A stretch of DNA of 64,000 nt from Allodiplogaster sudhausi (taxonomy: Eukaryota > Nematoda > Chromadorea > Rhabditida > Diplogasteridae). The stretch is from assembly GCA_945643635.1 (NCBI GenBank), contig CALZFC010000249.1:1528501-1592500 (forward strand), in the 5' to 3' direction. The translations under genes and the position numbers were made by a program. Shown here piece by piece: positions 14,401-28,459 of the stretch. The notes beneath the pieces were generated by a model, which worked only from the letters and a program-made list of their open reading frames with translations, searched no databases and was not told the origin of the DNA. How positions within the stretch are numbered: position 1 is the first letter of the stretch; each line of letters begins with the position of its first letter.

Positions 14401-17400
14401 CGCGAAACAACGTAAAACGACGCGAAACAACGTAAAACGACATGAAACGACTTGAAGCAACGTGAATCGACGCGAAACAACGGTAAAACGACGCGAAACA
14501 ACGTAAAACGACGCGAAACAACGTAAAACGACGCGAAACGACATAAAACGACGTGAAACGACTTGCAGAGACGTGAATCGACGCGAAAAACGTAAAACGA
14601 CGCGAAACGACATAAAACAACGTAAAACGACGCGAAACAACGTAAAACGACGCGAAACAACGTAAAACGACGTGAAACGACTTGCAGCGACGTGAATCGA
14701 CGCGAAAAACGTAAAACGACGCGAAACAACATAAAACGACGCGAAACAACGTAAAACGACATGAAACGACTTGAAGCAACGTGAATCGACGCGAAACAAC
14801 GGTAAAACGACGCGAAACAACGGTAAAACGACGCGAAACAACGTAAAACGACGCGAAACAACGTAAAACGACGCGAAACGACATAAAACGACGTGAAACG
14901 ACTTGCAGCGACGTGAATCGACGCGAAAAACGTAAAACGACGCGAAACAACGTAAAACGACGCGAAACAACGTAAAACGACGCGAAACGACATAAAACGA
15001 CGTGAAACGACTTGCAGCGACGTGAATCGACGCGAAAAACGTAAAACGACGCGAAACAACGTAAAACGACGCGAAACAACGTAAAACGACGCGAAACAAC
15101 GTAAAACGACATGAAATGACTTGAACTAACGTGAATCGACGCGAAACAACGGTAAAACGAAACAGGACAGGATCTATTCGAAAGACGTCGAGTCCACTCA
15201 AGAAGCAGGGCCATATCCGTCCAGAAGAAATGTTTTTTTTTTTAAATACAAGGATTCGTTTTTTTTTTGTATATGAGTGCCGTGCGTAGTGATATTACGC
15301 TTTAAAAATTACGACGCGAAACGACATAAATCGACGCGAAACCACTTGAAACGACGTGAATCGAGGCGAAACGACTTGAAGCAACGTGAATCGACGCGGA
15401 ACAACGTAAAACGACGCGAAACAACGTAAAACGACGCGAAACAACGTAAAACGACGCGAAACAACGTAAAACGACGCGAAACAACGTAAAACGACATGAA
15501 ACGACTTGAAGCAACGTGAATCGACGCGAAACAACGGTAAAACGACGCGAAACAACGTAAAACGACGCGAAACAACGTAAAACGACGCGAAACGACATAA
15601 AACGACGTGAAACGACTTGCAGAGACGTGAATCGACGCGAAAAACGTAAAACGACGCGAAACGACATAAAACAACGTAAAACGACGCGAAACAACGTAAA
15701 ACGACGCGAAACAACGTAAAACGACGTGAAACGACTTGCAGCGACGTGAATCGACGCGAAAAACGTAAAACGACGCGAAACAACATAAAACGACGCGAAA
15801 CAACGTAAAACGACATGAAACGACTTGAAGCAACGTGAATCGACGCGAAACAACGGTAAAACGACGAGAAACAACGGTAAAACGACGCGAAACAACGTAA
15901 AACGACGCGAAACAACGTAAAACGACGCGAAACGACATAAAACGACGTGAAACGACTTGCAGCGACGTGAATCGACGCGAAAAACGTAAAACGACGCGAA
16001 ACAACGTAAAACGACGCGAAACAACGTAAAACGACATGAAACGACTTGAAGCAACGTGAATCGACGCGAAACAACGGTAAAACGACGCGAAACAACGGTA
16101 AAATGACGCGAAACAACGTAAAACGACGCGAAACAACGTAAAACGACGCGAAACAACGTAAAACGACGCGAAACAACGTAAAACGACATGAAATGACTTG
16201 AACTAACGTGAATCGACGCGAAACAACGGTAAAACGAAACAGGACAGGATCTATTCGAAAGACGTCGAGTCCACTCAAGAAGCAGGGCCATATCCGTCCA
16301 GAAGAAATGTTTTTTTTTTAAATACAAGGATTCGTTTTTTTTTTGTATATGAGTGCCGTGCGTAGTGATATTACGCTTTAAAAAATTACGACGCGAAACG
16401 ACATAAATCGACGCGAAACCACTTGAAACGACGTGAATCGAGGCGAAACGACTTGAAGCAACGTGAATCGACGCGGAACAACGTAAAACGACGCGAAACA
16501 ACGTAAAACGACGCGAAACAACGTAAAACGCCGCGAAACAACGTAAAACGACGCGAAACAACGTAAAACGACATGAAACGACTTGAAGCAACGTGAATCG
16601 ACGCGAAACAACGGTAAAACGACGCGAAACAACGTAAAACGACGCGAAACAACGTAAAACGACGCGAAACGACATAAAACGACGTGAAACGACTTGCAGA
16701 GACGTGAATCGACGCGAAAAACGTAAAACGACGCGAAACGACATAAAACAACGTAAAACGACGCGAAACAACGTAAAACGACGCGAAACAACGTAAAACG
16801 ACGTGAAACGACTTGCAGCGACGTGAATCGACGCGAAAAACGTAAAACGACGCGAAACAACATAAAACGACGCGAAACAACGTAAAACGACATGAAACGA
16901 CTTGAAGCAACGTGAATCGACGCGAAACAACGGTAAAACGACGCGAAACAACGGTAAAACGACGCGAAACAACGTAAAACGACGCGAAACAACGTAAAAC
17001 GACGCGAAACGACATAAAACGACGTGAAACGACTTGCAGCGACGTGAATCGACGCGAAAAACGTAAAACGACGCGAAACAACGTAAAACGACGCGAAACA
17101 ACGTAAAACGACATGAAACAACTTGAAGCAACGTGAATCGACGCGAAACAACGGTAAAACGACGCGAAACAACGGTAAAACGACGCGAAACAACGTAAAA
17201 CGACGCGAAACAACGTAAAACGACGCGAAACGACATAAAACGACGTGAAACGACGCGAAACAACGTAAAACGACGCGAAACAACGTAAAACGACGCGAAA
17301 CAACGTAAAACGACATGAAACGACTTGAAGCAACGTGAATCGACGCGAAACAACGGTAAAACGACGCGAAACGACATAAAACGACGTAAAACGACTTGAA

Positions 17401-17939
17401 GCGGCGTGAATCGACGCGAAACAAAGTAAAACGACGCGAAACAACGTAAAACGACGCGAAACAACGTAAAACGACATGAAACGACTTGAAGCAACGTGAA
17501 TCGACGCGAAGCAACGGTAAAACGAAACAGGACAGGATCTATTCGAAAGACGTCGAATTTATGGGACCACTCAAGAAGCACGGCCATATCCGTCCAGAAG
17601 AAATGTTTTTTTTTTAAATACAAGGATTCGTTTTTTTTTTGTATATGAGTGCCGTGCGTAGTGATATTACGCTTTAAAAAATTACGACGCGAAACGACAT
17701 AAATCGACGCGAAACCACTTGAAACGACGTGAATTGAGGCGAAACGACTTGAAACAACGGTAAAACGACGCGAAACAACGTAAAACGACGCGAAACAACG
17801 TAAAACGACGCGGAACAACGTAAAACGACGCGAAACAACGTAAAACGACGCGAAACAACGTAAAACGACGCGAAACAACGTAAAACGACATGAAACGACT
17901 TGAAGCAACGTGAATCGACGCGAAACAACGGTAAAACGA

Positions 17940-19019
17940 CGCGAAACAACGTAAAACGACGCGAAACAACGTAAAACGACGCGAAACGACATAAAACGAC
18001 GTGAAACGACTTGCAGAGACGTGAATCGACGCGAAAAACGTAAAACGACGCGAAACGACATAAAACAACGTAAAACGACGCGAAACAACGTAAAACGACG
18101 CGAAACAACGTAAAACGACGTGAAACGACTTGCAGCGACGTGAATCGACGCGAAAAACGTAAAACGACGCGAAACAACATAAAACGACGCGAAACAACGT
18201 AAAACGACATGAAACGACTTGAAGCAACGTGAATCGACGCGAAACAACGGTAAAACGACGCGAAACAACGGTAAAACGACGCGAAACAACGTAAAACGAC
18301 GCGAAACAACGTAAAACGACGCGAAACGACATAAAACGACGTGAAACGACTTGCAGCGACGTGAGTCGACGCGAAAAACGTAAAACGACGCGAAACAACG
18401 TAAAACGACGCGAAACAACGTAAAACGACATGAAACAACTTGAAGCAACGTGAATCGACGCGAAACAACGGTAAAACGACGCGAAACAACGTAAAACGAC
18501 GCGAAACAACGTAAAACGACGCGAAACGACATAAAACGACGTGAAACGACTTGCAGAGACGTGAATCGACGCGAAAAACGTAAAACGACGCGAAACGACA
18601 TAAAACAACGTAAAACGACGCGAAACAACGTAAAACGACGCGAAACAACGTAAAACGACGTGAAACGACTTGCAGCGACGTGAATCGACGCGAAAAACGT
18701 AAAACGACGCGAAACAACATAAAACGACGCGAAACAACGTAAAACGACATGAAACGACTTGAAGCAACGTGAATCGACGCGAAACAACGGTAAAACGACG
18801 CGAAACAACGGTAAAACGACGCGAAACAACGTAAAACGACGCGAAACAACGTAAAACGACGCGAAACGACATAAAACGACGTGAAACGACTTGCAGCGAC
18901 GTGAGTCGACGCGAAAAACGTAAAACGACGCGAAACAACGTAAAACGACGCGAAACAACGTAAAACGACATGAAACAACTTGAAGCAACGTGAATCGACG
19001 CGAAACAACGGTAAAACGA
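17940..19019. repeat. Exact 540-bp tandem duplication in the array
   Basis: Bases 17,940-18,479 and 18,480-19,019 read the same line by line, including private variants such as gtgagtcgac (18,361 and 18,901) and tgaaacaact (18,431 and 18,971). I saw no difference. This points to very recent unequal exchange or conversion. Confidence 0.9.
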
Positions 19020-22000
19020 CGCGAAACAACGGTAAAACGACGCGAAACAACGGTAAAACGACGCGAAACAACGTAAAACGACGCGAAACAACGTAAAACG
19101 ACGCGAAACGACATAAAACGACGTGAAACGACTTGCAGCGACGTGAATCGACGCGAAAAACGTAAAACGACGCGAAACAACGTAAAACGACGCGAAACAA
19201 CGTAAAACGACATGAAACGACTTGAAGCAACGTGAATCGACGCGAAGCAACGGTAAAACGAAACAGGACAGGATCTATTCGAAAGACGTCGAATTTATGG
19301 GACCACTCAAGAAGCACGGCCATATCCGTCCAGAAGAAATGTTTTTTTTTTTAAATACAATTATTCGTTTTTTTTTTTGTATATGAGTGCCGTGCGTAGT
19401 GATATTACGCTTAAAAAAATTACGACGCGAAACGACATAAATCGACGCGAAACCACTTGAAACGACGTGAATTGAGGCGAAACGACTTGAAACAACGGTA
19501 AAACGACGCGAAACAACGTAAAACGACGCGAAACAACGTAAAACGACGCGGAACAACGTAAAACGACGCGAAACAACGTAAAACGACGCGAAACAACGTA
19601 AAACGACGCGAAACAACGTAAAACGACATGAAACGACTTGAAGCAACGTGAATCGACGAGAAACAACGGTAAAACTACGCGAAACAACGTAAAACGACGC
19701 GAAACAACGTAAAACGACGCGAAACGACATAAAACGACGTGAAACGACTAGCAGCGACGTGAATCGACGCGAAAAACGTAAAACGACGCGAAACAACGTA
19801 AAACGACGCGAAACAACGTAAAACGACATGAAACGACTTGAAGCAACGTGAATCGACGCGAAACAACGGTAAAACGACGCGAAACAACGTAAAACGACGC
19901 GAAACAACGTAAAACGACGCGAAACGACATAAAACGACATGAAACGACTTGAAGCAACGTGAATCGACGCGAAACAACGGTAAAACGACGCGAAACAACG
20001 TAAAACGACGCGAAACAACGTAAAACGACGATAAACAACGTAAAACGGCATGAAACGACTTGAAGCAACGTGAATCGACGCGAAACAACGGTAAAACGAC
20101 GCGAAACAACGTAAAACGACGCGAAACAACGTAAAACGACGCGAAACAACGTAAAACGACGCGAAACGACTTGAAGCAACGTGAATCGACGCGAAACAAC
20201 GGTAAAACGACGCGAAACAACGTAAAGCGACGTGAAACGACTTGCAGCGACGTGAATCGACGCGAAAAACGTAAAACGACGCGAAACGACATAAAACGAC
20301 GTAAAACGACTTGAAGCGACGTGAATCGACGCGAAACAAAGTAAAACGACGCGAAACAACGTAAAACGACGCGAAACAACGTAAAACGACGCGAAACAAC
20401 GTAAAACGACATGAAACGACTTGAAGCAACGTGAATCGACGCGAAACAACGGTAAAACGACGCGAAACAACGTAAAACGACGCGAAACAACGTAAAACGA
20501 CGCGAAACGACATAAAACGACATGAAACGACTTGAAGCAACGTGAATCGACGCGAAACTACGGTAAAACGACGCGAAACAACGTAAAACGACGCGAAACA
20601 ACGTAAAACGACGCGAAACAACGTAAAACGACATGAAACGACTTGAAGCAACGTGAATCGACGCGAAACAACGGTAAAACGACGCGAAACGACATAAAAC
20701 GACGTAAAACGACTTGAAGCGGCGTGAATCGACGCGAAACAAAGTAAAACGACGCGAAACAACGTAAAACGACGCGAAACAACGTAAAACGACATGAAAC
20801 GACTTGAAGCAACGTGAATCGACGCGAAACAACGGTAAAACGAAACAGGACAGGATCTATTCGAAAGACGTCGAGTTTATGGGACCACTCAAGAAGCACG
20901 GCCATATCCGTCCAGAAGAAATGTTTTTTTTAAATACAAGGATTCGTTATTTTTTTTTTGTATATGAGTGCCGTGCGTAGTGATATTACGCTTAAAAAAA
21001 TTACGACGCGAAACGACATAAATCGACGCGAAACCACTTGAAACGACGTGAATTGAGGCGAAACGACTTGAAACAACTTTAAAACGACGCGAAACAACGT
21101 AAAACGACGCGAAACAACGTAAAACGACGCGAAACAACGTAAAACGACGCGAAACAACGTAAAACGACGCGAAACAACGTAAAACGACGCGAAACAACGT
21201 AAAACGACATGAAACGACTTGAAGCAACGTGAATCGACGAGAAACAACGGTAAAACTACGCGAAACAACGTAAAACGACGCGAAACAACGTAAAACGACG
21301 CGAAACGACATAAAACGACGTGAAACGACTTGCAGCGACGTGAATCGACGCGAAAAACGTAAAACGACGCGAAACAACGTAAAACGACGCGAAACAACGT
21401 AAAACGACATGAAACGACTTGAAGCAACGTGAATCGACGCGAAACAACGGTAAAACGACGCGAAACAACGTAAAACGACGCGAAACAACGTAAAACGACG
21501 CGAAACGACATAAAACGACATGAAACGACTTGAAGCAACGTGAATCGACGCGAAACAACGGTAAAACGACGCGAAACAACGTAAAACGACGCGAAACAAC
21601 GTAAAACGACGATAAACAACGTAAAACGGCATGAAACGACTTGAAGCAACGTGAATCGACGCGAAACAACGGTAAAACGACGCGAAACAACGTAAAACGA
21701 CGCGAAACAACGTAAAACGACGCGAAACGACATAAAACGACATGAAACGACTTGAAGCAACGTGAATCGACGCGAAACAACGGTAAAACGACGCGAAACA
21801 ACGTAAAGCGACGTGAAACGACTTGCAGCGACGTGAATCGACGCGAAAAACGTAAAACGACGCGAAACGACATAAAACGACGTAAAACGACTTGAAGCGA
21901 CGTGAATCGACGCGAAACAAAGTAAAACGACGCGAAACAACGTAAAACGACGCGAAACAACGTAAAACGACGCGAAACAACGTAAAACGACATGAAACGA

Positions 22001-25000
22001 CTTGAAGCAACGTGAATCGACGCGAAACAACGGTAAAACGACGCGAAACAACGTAAAACGACGCGAAACAACGTAAAACGACGCGAAACGACATAAAACG
22101 ACATGAAACGACTTGAAGCAACGTGAATCGACGCGAAACTACGGTAAAACGACGCGAAACAACGTAAAACGACGCGAAACAACGTAAAACGACGCGAAAC
22201 AACGTAAAACGGCATGAAACGACTTGAAACAACGTGAATCGACGCGAAACAACGGTAAAACGACGCGAAACAACGTAAAGCGACGTGAAACGACTTGCAG
22301 CGACGTGAATCGACGCGAAAAACGTAAAACGACGCGAAACGACATAAAACGACGTAAAACGACTTGAAGCAACGTGAATCGACGCGAAACAACGGTAAAA
22401 CGACGCGAAACAACGTAAAGCGACGTGAAACGACTTGCAGCGACGTGAATCGACGCGAAAAACGTAAAACGACGCGAAACGACATAAAACGACGTAAAAC
22501 GACTTGAAGCGACGTGAATCGACGCGAAACAAAGTAAAACGACGCGAAACAACGTAAAACGACGCGAAACAACGTAAAACGACGCGAAACAACGTAAAAC
22601 GACGCGAAACAACGTAAAACGACATGAAACGACTTGAAGCAACGTGAATCGACGCGAAACAACGGTAAAACGACGCGAAACAACGTAAAACGACGCGAAA
22701 CAACGTAAAACGACGCGAAACGACATAAAACGACATGAAACGACTTGAAGCAACGTGAATCGACGCGAAACAACGGTAAAACGACGCGAAACAACGTAAA
22801 ACGACGCGAAACAACGTAAAACGACGCGAAACGACATAAAACGACATGAAACGACTTGAAGCAACGTGAATCGACGCGAAACTACGGTAAAACGACGCGA
22901 AACAACGTAAAACGACGCGAAACAACGTAAAACGACGCGAAACAACGTAAAACGACATGAAACGACTTGAAGCAACGTGAATCGACGCGAAACAACGGTA
23001 AAACGACGCGAAACAACGGTAAAACGACGCGAAACAACGTAAAACGACGCGAAACAACGTAAAACGACGCGAAACGACATAAAACGACGTGAAACGACGC
23101 GAAACAACGTAAAACGACGCGAAACAACGTAAAACGACGCGAAACAACGTAAAACGACATGAAACGACTTGAAGCAACGTGAATCGACGCGAAACAACGG
23201 TAAAACGACGCGAAACGACATAAAACGACGTAAAACGACTTGAAGCGGCGTGAATCGACGCGAAACAAAGTAAAACGACGCGAAACAACGTAAAACGACG
23301 CGAAACAACGTAAAACGACATGAAACGACTTGAAGCAACGTGAATCGACGCGAAACAACGGTAAAACGAAACAGGACAGGATCTATTCGAAAGACGTCGA
23401 GTTTATGGGACCACTCAAAAAGCACGGCCATATCCGTCCAGAAGAAATGTTTTTTTTAAATACAAGGATTCGTTATTTTTTTTTGTATATGAGTGCCGTG
23501 CGTAGTGATATTACGCTTAAAAAAATTACGACGCGAAACGACATAAATCGACGCGAAACCACTTGAAACGACGTGAATTGAGGCGAAACGACTTGAAACA
23601 ACGGTAAAACGACGCGAAACAACGTAAAACGACGCGAAACAACGTAAAACGACGCGAAACAACGTAAAACGACGCGAAACAACGTAAAACGACGCGAAAC
23701 AACGTAAAACGACGCGAAACAACGTAAAACGACATGAAACGACTTGAAGCAACGTGAATCGACGAGAAACAACGGTAAAACTACGCGAAACAACGTAAAA
23801 CGACGCGAAACAACGTAAAACGACGCGAAACGACATAAAACGACGTGAAACGACTTGCAGCGACGTGAATCGACGCGAAAAACGTAAAACGACGCGAAAC
23901 AACGTAAAACGACGCGAAACAACGTAAAACGACATGAAACGACTTGAAGCAACGTGAATCGACGCGAAACAACGGTAAAACGACGCGAAACAACGTAAAA
24001 CGACGCGAAACAACGTAAAACGACGCGAAACGACATAAAACGACATGAAACGACTTGAAGCAACGTGAATCGACGCGAAACAACGGTAAAACGACGCGAA
24101 ACAACATAAAACGACGCGAAACAACGTAAAACGACGATAAACAACGTAAAACGGCATGAAACGACTTGAAGCAACGTGAATCGACGCGAAACAACGGTAA
24201 AACGACGCGAAACAACGTAAAACGACGCGAAACAACGTAAAACGACGCGAAACGACATAAAACGACATGAAACGACTTGAAGCAACGTGAATCGACGCGA
24301 AACAACGGTAAAACGACGCGAAACAACGTAAAGCGACGTGAAACGACTTGCAGCGACGTGAATCGACGCGAAAAACGTAAAACGACGCGAAACGACATAA
24401 AACGACGTAAAACGACTTGAAGCGACGTGAATCGACGCGAAACAAAGTAAAACGACGCGAAACAACGTAAAACGACGCGAAACAACGTAAAACGACGCGA
24501 AACAACGTAAAACGACATGAAACGACTTGAAGCAACGTGAATCGACGCGAAACAACGGTAAAACGACGCGAAACAACGTAAAACGACGCGAAACAACGTA
24601 AAACGACGCGAAACGACATAAAACGACATGAAACGACTTGAAGCAACGTGAATCGACGCGAAACTACGGTAAAACGACGCGAAACAACGTAAAACGACGC
24701 GAAACAACGTAAAACGACGCGAAACAACGTAAAACGGCATGAAACGACTTGAAACAACGTGAATCGACGCGAAACAACGGTAAAACGACGCGAAACAACG
24801 TAAAGCGACGTGAAACGACTTGAAGCGACGTGAATCGACGCGAAACAAAGTAAAACGACGCGAAACAACGTAAAACGACGCGAAACGACATAAAACAACG
24901 TGAAACGATATCCGTAAAGAAGAAATGTTTTTTTTTTAATACAAGGATTCGTTATTTTTTTTGCCGTGCGTCGTGATATTACGCTTAAAAAAATTACGAC

Positions 25001-28000
25001 GCGAAACGACATAAATCGACGCGAAACCACTTGAAACGACGTGAATCGAGGCGAAACGACTTGAAGCAACGTGAACCGACGCGAAACAATGTAAAACGAC
25101 GCGAAACAACGTAAAACGACGCGAAACAACGTAAAACGACGCGAAACAACGTAAAACGACGCGAAACAACGTAAAACGACATGAAACGACTTGAAGCAAC
25201 GTGAATCGACGAGAAACAACGGTAAAACTACGCGAAACAACGTAAAACGACGCGAAACAACGTAAAACGACGCGAAACGACATAAAACGACGTGAAACGA
25301 CTTGCAGCGACGTGAATCGACGCGAAAAACGTAAAACGACGCGAAACAACGTAAAACGACGCGAAACAACGTAAAACGACATGAAACGACTTGAAGCAAC
25401 GTGAATCGACGCGAAACAACGGTAAAACGACGCGAAACAACGTAAAACGACGCGAAACAACGTAAAACGACGCGAAACGACATAAAACGACATGAAACGA
25501 CTTGAAGCAACGTGAATCGACGCGAAACAACGGTAAAACGACGCGAAACAACGTAAAACGACGCGAAACAACGTAAAACGACGATAAACAACGTAAAACG
25601 GCATGAAACGACTTGAAGCAACGTGAATCGACGCGAAACAACGGTAAAACGACGCGAAACAACGTAAAACGACGCGAAACAACGTAAAACGACGCGAAAC
25701 GACATAAAACGACATGAAACCACTTGAAGCAACGTGAATCGACGCGAAACAACGGTAAAACGACGCGAAACAACGTAAAGCGACGTGAAACGACTTGCAG
25801 CGACGTGAATCGACGCGAAAAACGTAAAACGACGCGAAACGACATAAAACGACGTAAAACGACTTGAAGCGACGTGAATCGACGCGAAACAAAGTAAAAC
25901 GACGCGAAACAACGTAAAACGACGCGAAACAACGTAAAACGACGCGAAACAACGTAAAACGACATGAAACGACTTGAAGCAACGTGAATCGACGCGAAAC
26001 AACGGTAAAACGACGCGAAACAACGTAAAACGACGCGAAACAACGTAAAACGACGCGAAACGACATAAAACGACATGAAACGACTTGAAGCAACGTGAAT
26101 CGACGCGAAACTACGGTAAAACGACGCGAAACAACGTAAAACGACGCGAAACAACGTAAAACGACGCGAAACAACGTAAAACGGCATGAAACGACTTGAA
26201 ACAACGTGAATCGACGCGAAACAACGGTAAAACGACGCGAAACAACGTAAAGCGACGTGAAACGACTTGCAGCGACGTGAATCGACGCGAAAAACGTAAA
26301 ACGACGCGAAACGACATAAAACGACGTAAAACGACTTGAAGCGACGTGAATCGACGCGAAACAAAGTAAAACGACGCGAAACAACGTAAAACGACGCGAA
26401 ACGACATAAAACAACGTGAAACGATATCCGTAAAGAAGAAATGTTTTTTTTTTAATACAAGGATTCGTTATTTTTTTTGCCGTGCGTCGTGATATTACGC
26501 TTAAAAAAATTACGACGCGAAACGACATAAATCGACGCGAAACCACTTGAAACGACGTGAATCGAGGCGAAACGACTTGAAGCAACGTGAACCGACGCGA
26601 AACAATGTAAAACGACGCGAAACAACGTAAAACGACGCGAAACAACGTAAAACGACATGAAACGACTTGAAGCAACGTGAATCGACGCGAAACAACGGTA
26701 AAACGACGCGAAACAACGTAAAACGACGCGAAACAACGTAAAACGACGCGAAACGACATAAAACGACATGAAACGACTTGAAGCAACGTGAATCGACGCG
26801 AAACAACGGTAAAACGACGCGAAACAACGTAAAACGACGCGAAACAACGTAAAACGACGATAAACAACGTAAAACGGCATGAAACGACATGAAGCAACGT
26901 GAATCGAAGCGAAACAACGGTAAAACGACGCGAAACAACGTAAAACGACATGAAACGACTTGAAGCAACGTGAATCGACGCGAAACAACGGTAAAACGAC
27001 GCGAAACAACGTAAAACGACGCGAAACAACGTAAAACGACGCGAAACGACATAAAACGACGTAAAACGACTTGAAGCGACGTGAATCGACGCGAAACAAA
27101 GTAAAACGACGCGAAACAACGTAAAACGACGCGAAACAACGTAAAACGACGCGAAACAACGTAAAACGACATGAAACGACTTGAAGCAACGTGAATCGAC
27201 GCGAAACAACGGTAAAACGACGCGAAACAACGTAAAACGACGCGAAACAACGTAAAACGACGCGAAACGACATAAAACGACATGAAACGACTTGAAGCAA
27301 CGTGAATCGACGCGAAACTACGGTAAAACGACGCGAAACAACGTAAAACGACGCGAAACAACGTAAAACGACGCGAAACAACGTAAAACGGCATGAAACG
27401 ACTTGAAACAACGTGAATCGACGCGAAACAACGGTAAAACGACGCGAAACAACGTAAAGCGACGTGAAACGACTTGCAGCGACGTGAATCGACGCGAAAA
27501 ACGTAAAACGACGCGAAACGACATAAAACGACATGAAACGACTTGAAGCAACGTGAATCGACGCGAAACAACGGTAAAACGACGCGAAACAACATAAAAC
27601 GACGCGAAACAACGTAAAACGACGATAAACAACGTAAAACGGCATGAAACGACTTGAAGCAACGTGAATCGACGCGAAACAACGGTAAAACGACGCGAAA
27701 CAACGTAAAACGACGCGAAACAACGTAAAACGACGCGAAACGACATAAAACGACATGAAACGACTTGAAGCAACGTGAATCGACGCGAAACAACGGTAAA
27801 ACGACGCGAAACAACGTAAAGCGACGTGAAACGACTTGCAGCGACGTGAATCGACGCGAAAAACGTAAAACGACGCGAAACGACATAAAACGACGTAAAA
27901 CGACTTGAAGCGACGTGAATCGACGCGAAACAAAGTAAAACGACGCGAAACAACGTAAAACGACGCGAAACAACGTAAAACGACGCGAAACAACGTAAAA

Positions 28001-28459
28001 CGACATGAAACGACTTGAAGCAACGTGAATCGACGCGAAACAACGGTAAAACGACGCGAAACAACGTAAAACGACGCGAAACAACGTAAAACGACGCGAA
28101 ACGACATAAAACGACATGAAACGACTTGAAGCAACGTGAATCGACGCGAAACTACGGTAAAACGACGCGAAACAACGTAAAACGACGCGAATCAACGTAA
28201 AACGACGCGAAACAACGTAAAACGGCATGAAACGACTTGAAACAACGTGAATCGACGCGAAACAACGGTAAAACGACGCGAAACAACGTAAAGCGACGTG
28301 AAACGACTTGCAGCGACGTGAATCGACGCGAAAAACGTAAAACGACGCGAAACGACATAAAACGACGTAAAACGACTTGAAGCGACGTGAATCGACGCGA
28401 AACAAAGTAAAACGACGCGAAACAACGTAAAACGACGCGAAACGACATAAAACAACGTG

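Larger units (their letters stand above)
155..23529. repeat. Long-form spacer of the satellite, 17 copies
   Basis: A non-satellite segment of about 150-165 bp interrupts the array near 155, 1049, 1937, 3024, 3681, 4058, 5763, 7523, 8818, 10578, 12558, 15161, 16235, 17522, 19260, 20841 and 23367. It runs from the block beginning ggacaggatctattcgaaag, through two T-runs flanking tacaaggattcgt, to gtgatattacgcttaaaaaa. Five copies (4058, 5763, 8818, 15161, 16235) share an 8-bp deletion that removes ttatggga, which marks a subfamily. The spacer is followed each time by the same satellite variants (cgacataaat, cgaaaccact, gaatcgagg or gaattgagg), so it amplifies with its flank. No coding function is supported. 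Confidence 0.92.
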